64,000 bases of DNA from Onthophagus taurus (lineage: Eukaryota; Arthropoda; Insecta; Coleoptera; Scarabaeidae), in NCBI RefSeq assembly GCF_036711975.1, contig NC_091970.1, positions 4,347,501 to 4,411,500 on the forward strand. The letters run 5' to 3'. The translations under genes were made by a program, and so were the position numbers. Of this stretch, positions 26,687-36,664 are shown piece by piece. How positions within the stretch are numbered: the stretch's first letter is position 1; every line of letters begins with the position of its first letter. Under the pieces are notes generated by a model that was not told the origin of the DNA, did no database searches, and saw only the letters and a list, made by a program, of their open reading frames with translations.

Positions 26687-27672
26687 ATGGGACTTTCAAT
26701 TGGAAGGTGTTTATCTCCGAAACGATTAACTGGAAAAACAGCTGTCATAACTGGTGGTAATTCGGGAATAGGGAAAGAAACGGCGAAAGATTTTTATTTA
26801 CGAGGTGATGATAAATAATGATTCGATGAGATTAATAAGAAATGTTTTAAAATGTAGGATGTAACGTGATAATTGCGTGTAGAGTACCGCTTCGTGCACA
26901 AGAAGCGATTGATGATATAAAACGACAATGTTTGAGACGTCGTAAAGTTGGAACTTTAGATCATGTTCAAATGGATTTAAAAAGTTTATCTTCAATAAGG
27001 CGATGTGCAATGTTGCTGCAACAAAAACCTAAAATAAATTTATTGGTTAACAACGCTGGGATAATGGCGTGTCCATTTTCGAAGACCAGCGATGGTTTCG
27101 AAATCCAATGGGGTGTTAATTATTTAGGACATTTCTTCTTCACTTTATTATTATTACCAAAATTAATCGAAAGTCGCCCCGTTAGGATTATTAATTTAGG
27201 ATCGATAGCACACTTATACGGAAATTTAGATTTCACCGATTTAAACTGGGAAAAAAGGAAATATAGTTCAACGAAAGCCTACGCCCAAAGCAAATTGTGC
27301 ATGATATTGTTCACCAGGGAACTCGCTAAGAGATTATATTACAAGAATATTCATGGTATCAATGTTTACGCCGTCCATCCCGGAGTTGTTAAAACAAATT
27401 TATATCGATTTATTGAAGATAACATATCCGTTCTTTTAAGTCGATTCACCAGTAGAGGGATATTCATGACAACCCCCGAAGAGGGGGCCCAAACAACCAT
27501 TTATTGCGCCGTTGAAGAAGACCTCCAAAACGAAACCGGGTTTTATTACGCTGATTGTAAGAGACATTGGGCCGCTGGTAAAGCCACTCATAGAGGGGAC
27601 GCCGAAAGATTATGGATTGAAAGTTTAAAGTATTGTAAATTAGAAAATTATGATCCTTTTAAAATAACATAA
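26687..27672 (+). CDS. Short-chain dehydrogenase, retinol dehydrogenase 11-14 type
   Basis: Two exons (26687-26804, 26858-27672) give 310 residues. The cofactor site is TGGNSGIGKETA, with the NNAG motif in LVNNAGIMACP. The catalytic Tyr and Lys are in KAYAQSKLCM, with a Ser at the expected site in LGSIAHLYG. HPGVVKTNLYRF and a late hydrophobic segment fit the RDH11-14 group. The predicted activity is NADP(H)-dependent retinal or lipid-aldehyde reduction at a membrane. The substrate is not determined. A small 5' UTR intron (GTAAGT at about 26602, acceptor about 26648) is likely. An ATAGATGTCGCT motif lies about 130 bp upstream. Confidence 0.92.
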
Positions 27673-27896
27673 CCTAAAAAAAGAAACTATTTTTTTAAAC
27701 AATTATTTTATAATTTATTTTTATTTAAAATGTAAACACTAAGATATATTTTTTTTACATTTAAAAGCTCTTTTAAGTGCATTTATAAAGTTTTTTGAAT
27801 ATAAATTAAAAAATAATCAAATAAAAACTAACCTAAAAAATAATCTGTCAAAAATTAAATCTGTCAAGAACTAACCTACAAAATAAATTAAAACAT

Positions 27897-29046
27897 TTAA
27901 TTCTTCTCATCAGTCATATCGAGGAACTGAGCACTTATTTCTCGCGTACAATCACCCTTTGTAGTAAAAACGAACTTGTAATAACAACCATCAGCACAAA
28001 TAACTAAAAATAAATTAATTTAAAAAATTATTTCTTTATTAATAAATAGATCTTACCGATAACTGAATTTGAATCCGCGCCGAAAGCACAAATACAAGGA
28101 GGTCCATTAGGAACAGAAAATTTACAAAATGACCAATTCGATGAGAAATATTTAGGTAAAAACGAAGTATTCGCCAAAGATGATTGTTTATTTAATTTTG
28201 GGTCATCCAACGAAAAGATATGAACAGTTCCATGATCGGATGATACGCACAAACAAGTCGATGAGTGATTAAAATTAATACAATAAATTGTAGCTTGATT
28301 AGCCCCTCGACGTAGCTCAACCAATTTTTGTCCATCCAATGTATCAAAAACGCGGATTAAAGTGCCTTTCTCACTAGCCGTGGCTAATCTAGTTCCTTGC
28401 AAATTTAAAGCGATACAATTAATCTTTGCCTCATGAGCGGAAACATCCAACGATGGTCTTTCAGTGTTTGCCAAATCAACCAATTGAACCCTTCCAATTC
28501 CTCGACTTGGAAAAGCCAACATTGAATTATTACTATTTGGACATAAAACGCACAAACCCTTTGGGTTTGGGCACGTTTCGAAGACGTGAATTTGTTGGGG
28601 TTTGTGCGTAAATGTGTAAACTTTAATGATCGCTTCAAGAACAACGACAATTCGATCCCTTCGTAATCGCACGGCTAAGACGCGATCCTTAAACTCCAAA
28701 TTAATCGGGGTCGTTTTATTTAGATCATCCCAAATTATCACTTTGTTTGGGGCGTATAAAGGTCGCTCCCCGCCTCCGATTAACGCTAAATAATTACACT
28801 TAAACAGCATTTCTATGTAACTCAAACCACCTTCGGAAAAATGTTGTTTTTGCTTTTCTTTTAATGGATCGCAATTGTATATCCTGTACCCGGTATCTGT
28901 AGCGCAAGCAAAACATCCTAAAGTAAATAAAAACCGATTAATTCGAGATTAATCCAAGAAAAGTTAGGTTAAAAATCACCTTGATCTTGATTAAATCCGA
29001 CGTAAGTTAATCCATTTCCGTAAGCGTTATGTTCGTCTATGTTCAT
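27897..29046 (-). CDS. Wdr45b: WDR45B/WIPI3 PROPPIN
   Basis: Three exons (28980-29046, 28057-28917, 27897-28003) give 344 residues, the same length as human WDR45B. Blocks such as [40 protein letters not shown] and [20 protein letters not shown] match almost residue for residue. The phosphoinositide-binding motif is the variant LRRG (ELRRG) typical of WIPI3. The C-terminus [11 protein letters not shown] also matches. PROPPINs bind PI3P and PI(3,5)P2 on autophagic membranes. It converges on the dehydrogenase gene. An AATAGATGGCGCT motif lies 125 bp upstream of its start. Confidence 0.96.
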
Positions 29047-29212
29047 ATTTACTTAATTTAATTTAATTTTTATAAATCATTGGGTTATTTTAATTATTGT
29101 TGAAAGAGATCAACAAAAACATTGTTAACCTCAAAAAATATAATCTGTCAGAATAATTTTACTTTAATTTAATAGATGGCGCTTTGTCATTAAAAACGAT
29201 TTATTTATTTAA

Positions 29213-30258
29213 TTATAATTCGGTACTAAATTGAGCAAAAAAGGCTAAAAATGTAATAAAAACCCCCAAAATATAAATTAAACTTGAAAAATTAAGTTTA
29301 AATTTAACTTCTTGATGAATCATCCTCAACAAAAACCCATTTAAATCTTCTTTATTTCGATTAATCAACAAATAAAGAAATCTCCTTTTTTCATAGTCAC
29401 AAATCGAGTAGGGTACGGTCAAAACGAATAACCCAGTTATTTGAAATAAACTCCAAGAAGTTGCGAATAAAATCAAAGTCCTAAAAGAGAAAAAAAATAT
29501 TATTTTAATCAAAACTTTCTAATGACATAACAAAACCTATCAAATCCAACAATTTCATTTAAATTTAATAACAAAACTAAATGATACACTTCATAACAGG
29601 ACCAAATAACGTAAATTATTGAGACTAAAGCGTTCTCAATTCCATAAAATCCCTCAATGTTGCCCAAAACACCACATAAATCATCATAAATTTTGATGCT
29701 TTTAAATTTTTGATTCAATCGAAACATTTTAGTTCCCCAAATGAAATAATTTGAGTAAATCAACGAATGAATTCCGATAAAAATCTTAGGAAACGTAAAA
29801 CCAACGGTAAATAACGCGGTGAACATAAAATCGTAATTGTATAAATAAATAAAAAATAAATACAAAGTGATGATCGTTAATAAGGCCGTTTCGATTGCCA
29901 CAAATAAATTCGTCGTCGGAACTTTTCTTTCTAATTTGGCGATATCTTCAAAAATCTTCATTAATTCTTCTCGTTTAATTAAATTTCTTATCGAAATGAA
30001 AACGTACACCAAGAATATATTAAAAGTACACGCTACGAAAATTACTTCGTTTAAAACCGGGTTTTTAATCAACTTATCATAACAAATATAGAATTGACAA
30101 GAAAAAAAGGCGATAAAATAAGTTAATAATCGAATTATTTCCGTGTTTTTGTCACAATTAAATTCGATTGTGTCGTTTTGAATCGTTATTTTGTAAGGAA
30201 AAATTCCAATTATTTGCGAAAAATAAAGAAACTTTCTGTAAGAGTTCGTCAACAACAT
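29213..30258 (-). CDS. Gr: Gustatory receptor (7tm_7)
   Basis: Two exons (about 29516-30258 and 29213-29480) give about 336 residues. A donor 21 bp earlier is equally in frame. Several hydrophobic helices are visible, for example IIRLLTYFIAFFSCQFYICY and ALLTIITLYLFFIYLY. The C-terminal FITFLAFFAQF corresponds to the TYhhhhhQF signature of insect gustatory receptors. The last intron before the final helix is also typical. It would form a ligand-gated cation channel in gustatory neurons. The ligand is unknown. The protein is slightly short for the family. An X-box palindrome lies about 170 bp upstream of the ATG. Confidence 0.88.
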
Positions 30259-30425
30259 TTTACTTTCTCAGTAATAATCGGGCGAATGATTTATTATTCC
30301 TTTTAATGTTTTTATTGAATTTTTGATAAAAATCTCATTTTGAAATTAAACGTCAATTTTGTGCCATCTATGAATTAAAATTTAATTTTAAAAAAGCAAA
30401 AGAATTATGAATACGTTATTAATTA

Positions 30426-30457
30426 TGAAAACATTCGTTACCAAGGTAACGAATGTT
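30426..30457. promoter_or_regulatory. Perfect inverted repeat containing an RFX X-box
   Basis: Fifteen-base arms (AAAACATTCGTTACC and its complement) are separated by two bases. The centre, GTTACCAAGGTAAC, is a full X-box. It lies about 170 bp upstream of the gustatory receptor start. Confidence 0.55.
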
Positions 30458-31342
30458 TTGATTGTTGTTCTTTTCGCCGTTTCAGTCGTGAGTGTCGTCA
30501 CAGAACACTGTGTTTTTCACGAAGTAGTACTATCTCGTGGTTTTTATTTTTAATATGTTAATTATAAATGTATATAAAATATGTCATTCGAACTAAGTGA
30601 CATTAGAACTAATTTTAATGTCACTAAATGTCATTGTCAAATAATCTAAATATTTTAGTATTCATTTTATTTCTTTTTAAGGTTGAAGCAAACGATCTCG
30701 TCGCTTGCGGGCCAGGCGTTAGAACTGATACTTTATACCAGTGTATTTTTTTTTTAAACATGTATATTAAGCATAAATCAAGCAACAAGTAGGATTGGTG
30801 GAGGAGGCGAATTATCAAGTGATGTGACCTTAATATTAAAACAGCTCAAATTAATTTTTAATGATTTTATTAATATTATTTTGAGCAAAAACAAACATAC
30901 CAATATTTGTATTTAATTTAATAACTTGTTAGAGATAAAAAAACATGCTAAAACAACCACTTGAGCTTTGTTAAACTTTCTCAGAAGTCTGCGTAGGACT
31001 TTTTCCGAAAATAATCTATAATTATATTTATTACTCAATAAAAATGATTCAATCGAGATTATGTCGCCAGTTCAATCAATTTAAAAAATAATTTGTCGAG
31101 TATCTCGTTGAAAAATTTCACACTGGAATAAACGAGATTTTTTTAATAATAATTAGTTTATCGTTTCTATTTCGGTGGCTATTTCATAAATAATTAAGTT
31201 AAAGGAAACGTTTCGTGTTTCCAAAAATAATTTGTATCTAATAAATTAACCAAAAAAAGTCTAAGAAATAAGGTAATTTTCAATCGATAGTGAATAAAAT
31301 ACAACAATACAATGAAATAAACCCACGCGTTACAAAAAGAAG

Positions 31343-31351
31343 TTATAAAAG
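31343..31351 (+). promoter_or_regulatory. TATA box of the four-TM gene
   Basis: TTATAAAAG is followed about 28 bp later by a TTCAGTT initiator (31372-31380). The ATG at 31405 follows directly. Confidence 0.6.
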
Positions 31352-31404
31352 CTCTATTTACAACCACAAAGCTTCAGTTCCCCCACAACAATTAAGTTGA
31401 AAAA

Positions 31405-32845
31405 ATGGTGGTTTTAAACCGTTTTTGTTATTGGTTTTCAACAAGATTTGGGGCATTAATCGTTGGAATAATCACTTTAGTAAGAATATGAGTTTTATTA
31501 ATGCTTTATAACAATTCAATTTTCAGGTTCAATGTTCAATATGGTTTATGGTTTCAATAATAAGCTTAGATAATTTAGATATAGTCAGAGAAACTTTAAA
31601 AATATTTTTAGAAAATTTAAATCTCCAAAATTCGTTTTTAAGTCATCTATCTCGAGATCCCCACATTTATTTGATCGTTTTAAACGTTTTGGTGTCCCTT
31701 TTATTCGTATCGACGATCATAATGGTTGTTGGAGCCTTCAAAGTAAGTTGCTTCTTCTTAAATAAAAATTAAATTTCCTTAAATCCTTTTTATAGTGCAA
31801 ATCGGCTTTATTAATGCCATTCCTTATCGTTAATTTATTATATATTATCTCAATGACTTTACAACATATTTTTCTAATGATTAATTACAAAAAGAAAGAA
31901 TCTGGTGGTTTGGGAGCTTTAATTTTTTATACGAACATCGGTGGATTAATTTTACGTAAATATTTTTTGATTTAAGTATGTAGGCTTTTAGGGCCCAGTG
32001 TTAATTAAAATAAAACTAGAATTGACACTTGTATTATTATTATTAGAACTAACATTAGACCTAGAACTAGAAAGTTTCGGGAAATGTCATTTTGACGTTT
32101 AAATTGGAAAAACTGACCTGCCCTAACATTATGCAATATTTTTGTCAGAGTTGATTTAACGTAATTTTAACATAATTAAAATAATTACATTGAACGTTTT
32201 TGCTCTTGTTTCGAATCTATATAATAAATTCTGCAAATCGTATTCGTCCTCGGATATTAAGGCGCCATCATCAGCCTAACACGCTGCCTTATAGCCAACA
32301 AATACTGGATATAAGGCTGTATGTTGATTGTTAGTGTTTATTATTTCAAAAATATGTCGCTCACCTTCAATAATTCTAGTACATCAGTTAATCTCACTTT
32401 ATACAAAACGTGAATGAGTTCTTTTTCCGTGATCTGAGGAGAGTGAGGCGGATTTAGCAGTCTTTAAAGACGGTCGGTTAAACCAGAATATTTCTAGTTC
32501 AAGTCTACCGTTAGTTCTGGTGATGGTGTTAGTTCTAGTTATAGTTATTATTCAACGTTAGGTTGTTGCATAAAGAGTTAGAAGTAACACTGGACCTAGA
32601 ACTAGAAAGTTTCGGGTTTAGCCGTGTTTCTAGTTCTAGGTCTAGTGTTACTTCTAGTTTTAGTAGTTTAGGTTGGTGTATGTATTTGTTACATTTAATA
32701 ATTCAATTCATTTTTAGTTTACCTCTTATACATGTGGTTTTGTGTATTAAGTTTATACCAAATGTTGAAAGAAGTTAAAACTTACAAAGGTGATTCATCA
32801 AAAATCTTTGAAACTAGAATTAATCAAGATGGATATTTAACTTAA
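31405..32845 (+). CDS. Four-transmembrane protein, DUF4728-like
   Basis: Four exons (31405-31479, 31527-31742, 31796-31955, 32718-32845) give 192 residues. Four hydrophobic helices are visible: the N-terminal FGALIVGIITLVQCSIWFMV, IYLIVLNVLVSLLFVSTIIM, LLMPFLIVNLLYIISMTL and LLYLLYMWFCVLSLY. The Cys-Phe-Ser start followed by a G-I-I-G helix resembles the insect DUF4728 family, of unknown function. The tail ends SSKIFETRINQDGYLT. The last intron (762 bp) is much longer than usual and is filled by foldback repeats. The promoter has a good TATA-initiator pair. Confidence 0.75.
31990..32660. repeat. CTAGAACTAG-rich foldback repeat in an intron
   Basis: Repeated ACTAGACCTAGAACTAG units fill the intron. 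A near-perfect hairpin lies at 32580-32655 with 29-bp arms (one mismatch) and an 18-bp loop. A related block occurs inverted at 49014-49232. This looks like a small foldback DNA element. Confidence 0.7.
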
Positions 32846-33343
32846 TTAATTCATTTTAAGTAAATAAAATTGGTTATTCCCCCAAAAACGTCAAAAAATG
32901 ATTTCGCAACCTTATTATATAAAAAATATAAACACAAACACTTCAACAGAATTTATCTCAATAAAAAATAATTTTTTTTAAATAGTTATCAAAACTTCTC
33001 TAAAATAACTTTATTCTCGAGTAGATAATAAAGATAAAAGTTGTTCTATGGCATTTAATGAATAATAAGATAGTTATTTTATCGGTGGGTTAGTGTTTAG
33101 GAAAATTTAGTGTTTGAGATTTGCGTCCATATTCCAATCTTATCAATTTAAGCATAGAAACAGGTGAACTACACAAAAAATATTGTAATTTATTTAATGC
33201 AATAAATAAAATAAATACATTTTTTCACCTTTATTAATCATACCCTTATCTTCAAGTGCTTTTCGTTTATCTTTCGTATATAAAGACAGTCGCTAAAGGA
33301 AAATTCATTTCCAAAAAAAAACCTTTTATTACAAGTGTTAAAT
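32846..33343. promoter_or_regulatory. Intergenic spacer and promoter of FN3-like gene A
   Basis: AT-rich. A TATATAAAG box at 33277-33285 is followed by a CAGTCG initiator-like site. This places the start site roughly 40-50 bp before the ATG of gene A. Confidence 0.55.
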
Positions 33344-36145
33344 ATGAAAAAGCAAGCGATATTTTTTTTAACACTCTTAGGAATTAACCACGCATTCGCT
33401 GGGGCTTGTTCTGGTAAAATTAACACAAACTAATAATTAATCAATTATTTTTTTATAATTAATGTTTAGGTCAAATATCCGGGTTAAACCTACAAGAAGA
33501 TGAGACAACAAACGATTTACAAATAACTTGGAAAGCTCCATCCGGGGAATCCGGATGTACTTACACAATTTCCTACACGACGAGCGCCCCTAATTTTAAA
33601 TCATTATCGTTCGAAACTGATGATTTATCATACACCATTGAAAGTGACAAGTTAGTGCCATGCTCGATTACTAAAATTGGTGTAAAAACTAGCGGAGGCT
33701 CCGAAGTGAGTCAAGAAAAAGAAATGGCAACTATAAGTAAAGTTAAAAATTAATTTTTGTTACTTTTTATTTAACTTATTTCCTTTATTTTAGCTTCAAC
33801 GGCCCCTATTTTATTGGATATGACGACTAGTTGTGATTCGATCGAGATGACTTGGGAAGGACAATCTTACAACGAAAATATGTGTACCCACACTCATTTT
33901 CAATTATTCTGTTTATCAGATACTCATAATTTTACCGTTCCTCAACAAGTAACCGACGAAGAAAATCGTATTTTCAATATTAAATTAAATACGGTGCTTC
34001 GACCAGATATTTATTACACTTGTAATGGTTATATGTTTGTTACTTTGGGGGGATTCACACCGGCTAGTGAAGCTGTGCAATTTTGGTCAAGTAAGTATAC
34101 TTACTTGGATACTTACTTTCCATTTTTAATTCATTTTATTCGTATTTTATCTTATCACATTACGACGCATTATTATTGTCGACATTTTAAAGCGTCACGA
34201 TGAAGTTGGTTACAAATTGATAAGGGGTGCCAATGTAATTATATGACAATTAAAATTTAAACATCTTTATTAGATTTGGATACCGTAAGGGATTTAGCCG
34301 TCACCGAAAACAACAATTTAATCAGAGCCACTTGGGAACCACCCCTAAACTCAGAACAGTGCGGTGTTGGTTACCACGTCAAATACGAAAACGAAGTCTT
34401 AGGAGTACACGAACAAGAAACTTCTGATGTATTCATCGATTTAGACGCCGAAATCGTCCCTTGCACTAAATACAACGTTTCGGTTACCCCAATTTCATTC
34501 ACGGGAACTCACGGATCCTTCGTTTCAGCATTGTACGAAGCAACATATGGTAAATAATTTTAAAACGACAAGAAAACAAAATTAAACCATTTTTTTTAGA
34601 TACTCAATCCGTAAGTGGAGCATCAACAAACGATGATGGCCAAAGTTTAACCGTTTCTTGGAGCCCTATAAACATAGGAAAATGTAACGTAAAGTTCGCG
34701 GTCGATCATTACGTTGATGGGGAACTAAAAGACCACAAAGAAACCGTCGAAAACACCGTCGGTTTAGAAAGAATCCCGTGTAGTGAAAATAAAATTGAAA
34801 TATACGTAATAATCGATGGGAAAGAAGGAAACCCGGTTGTACTCGACGTAAATCTTTCTTCATCCGATATCCAAGATATCGGAAAAGTTGAAAACTTGGC
34901 TGTTTCCGGTGACAAAATCACTTGGTCCGCACCAATTTCCGCTGGACGATGCGGCCTCTCATACGAAGTGACTCATATTAGCCCAACCGGAAGCGTTGTA
35001 AATACCGTTTCAACAACAGAAACCTCACTCAATTTAATCCCATGTTCTCAAAACACCATCATCGTAAAAGGAATTTCGGGCCCGATAACCGGCGAAGAAG
35101 CCTCACTTGAATTTGTAGCCGATCCAGTTGATTTAGGCGCACCAGAAACTTTAAAAATCATCCCCGATTTCACTTTAGCTTCTGTAACTTTACAAGCCGA
35201 GGGAAAAGAAATCAATTCATGCCCAATCACCGAGGCTGTAATTTCATGTCAAAAAGACGGAGATGATTCAGCTTTTGGAACTAATATAGCAGTTAATGAT
35301 AATGATGAGAGAACTTTTGATGTAGATGTGGTTAATTTAGAAACCGATAAGATTTACGATTGTAAATTGAGATGGGCCAATTCCGCCGAGTGGGTTTATT
35401 TTAGATTTAGAACTATTCCGATCCCAACTAAGAAATTACAAGTTGTTGATCTGAGTAAAAACGGATTTAATGTAGTTTGGGAAGAGGGGTATGGGAAAGA
35501 ATTTGTAAATAGTTACCAATTGGTTATTAAATCCAACGGAAGGAATTACGAAGTTGCTGATTTCTGTGATAAAGTAGAACCTGAAGAATTTAGTTATACT
35601 TTAAAAGGTGGGGATGAATCCCAAGTTTTCGTTAATGGTTTCCCGGCTTTCGATTACGATATTTCGTTAACAACTAATTATAATTTGGGTAGTTTAGGGG
35701 TTAAAGATGAAAGTGATGGTTTAAACACTCAAACTTTATCCGATGGTGAGTTTAAAATATAAAAATATATTTGTATTAATTTAATTATTTTTTAGTTCCC
35801 GGATTACCGGAAAATTTAGGAATCGAATTTGATTATCAACCAGGAGCCGCTTATAATGTAACGGGAAAAATAACTTGGTCGGCTCCATGCGATCTTCACG
35901 GATCCCTAAAACGATTCGGAGTTAAAGTTTCGGCTACTTTTGATTTAGGAGGGAATGAACATACCTTAGATTATTCCCTCGACGTTCCTGCAAGTTCCCC
36001 CAATGATGTTTTCATGTATGAACTCAAAGAGATTAATCCATTCTTTAGTTATGTTGTATCGGTGAATACAATCGCTGATTTTGATGGTTTAACGAAGGAT
36101 TTGGTCATCACCCCACCGGATATTTGTTCTTGCGCTACTTATTAA
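33344..36145 (+). CDS. FN3-like secreted protein A (eight domains)
   Basis: Six exons (33344-33413, 33470-33736, 33794-34090, 34274-34549, 34600-35745, 35796-36145) give 801 residues. A signal peptide (MKKQAIFFLTLLGINHAFAG) is followed by about eight 85-100-residue beta-rich units. Typical features are a Trp after the B strand (ITWKAPSGES), a Cys, Tyr-x-Val/Ile-x-Tyr, and a late Cys (PCTKYNVSV). These are fibronectin-III-like with one extra Cys pair per unit. The last unit contains ITWSAPCDLHGSLKRFGVKV, reminiscent of receptor tyrosine-phosphatase FN3 units. The protein ends DICSCATY with no membrane segment or phosphatase domain. All introns are phase 1 at domain borders. Family unrecognised; extracellular role inferred. 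Confidence 0.8.
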
Positions 36146-36525
36146 TTTATAACCTTAATTTTGTTTTAATAAATTACAAAAAAGATTTGTGGTTTATGCA
36201 AAAAAAATTGTTAACCTTACAGAAATTTTAACCTCACTTAATAAATGTCAAACGTTTTCAATGTCAAATTTTTAGGGTTTCTGTTCGTGTTATCTAGGGT
36301 CCTTATAAAATTTATTTCATTTATTTTTAAAAATTTATTCAAAATGATTTACTTTTGAAACTTCAAGTTTGAATCAATTCTTCAATTCAAAATTGTTTCA
36401 TTCACAAACGTTTCATTGCTTCATGTCCTATAGTTTCGTAGAAAAAAATATTTTTTTAACCTAACTCAGATGAGGTTACGTTTCTTTCGTCAAACCTAAT
36501 GTCAAAATTGATATTAACAAAATCG
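36146..36525. other. Spacer after gene A with a dispersed repeat
   Basis: A segment at 36225-36320 (containing TCTAGGGTCC and TATAAAATTTAT) recurs near 39195-39290 and 53095-53175. No gene was seen. Confidence 0.45.
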
Positions 36526-36612
36526 ATATTTGTTCTTGCGCTACTTATTACTTCATAACCTCAAATTGTTGTAATAAATTGAAAAAGAAACATAATTAGT
36601 GGTTTATGTAAA
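36526..36612 (+). pseudogene. Duplicate of the 3' end of gene A
   Basis: GATATTTGTTCTTGCGCTAC and the following 3' UTR-like sequence repeat 36120-36215, by eye at roughly 85% identity. Only the last codons and the trailer are left, so this is a tail fragment of a lost copy or a local duplication. Confidence 0.7.
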
Positions 36613-36664
36613 AAAAAAGATTTTAATAATATATACGCACGATTTTGATGTTAATTTTAAAAAA

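Larger units (their letters stand above)
30259..31404. other. Intergenic region with palindromes and a repeat fragment
   Basis: GTGCCATCTATG at 30361 and the X-box palindrome near 30426 lie upstream of the receptor gene. A fragment of the GTCATT-rich repeat lies at about 30590-30650. A piece of the GC-rich hairpin repeat lies near 30690-30725. A TATA box for the next gene lies at 31343-31351. Confidence 0.5.

Noticed and set aside
33814-34203. Gene A exon 3 read through to 34203 as a longer frame
   Set aside because: A GTAAGT donor at 34091 and the phase of the next domain exon show that the extra codons are intronic.
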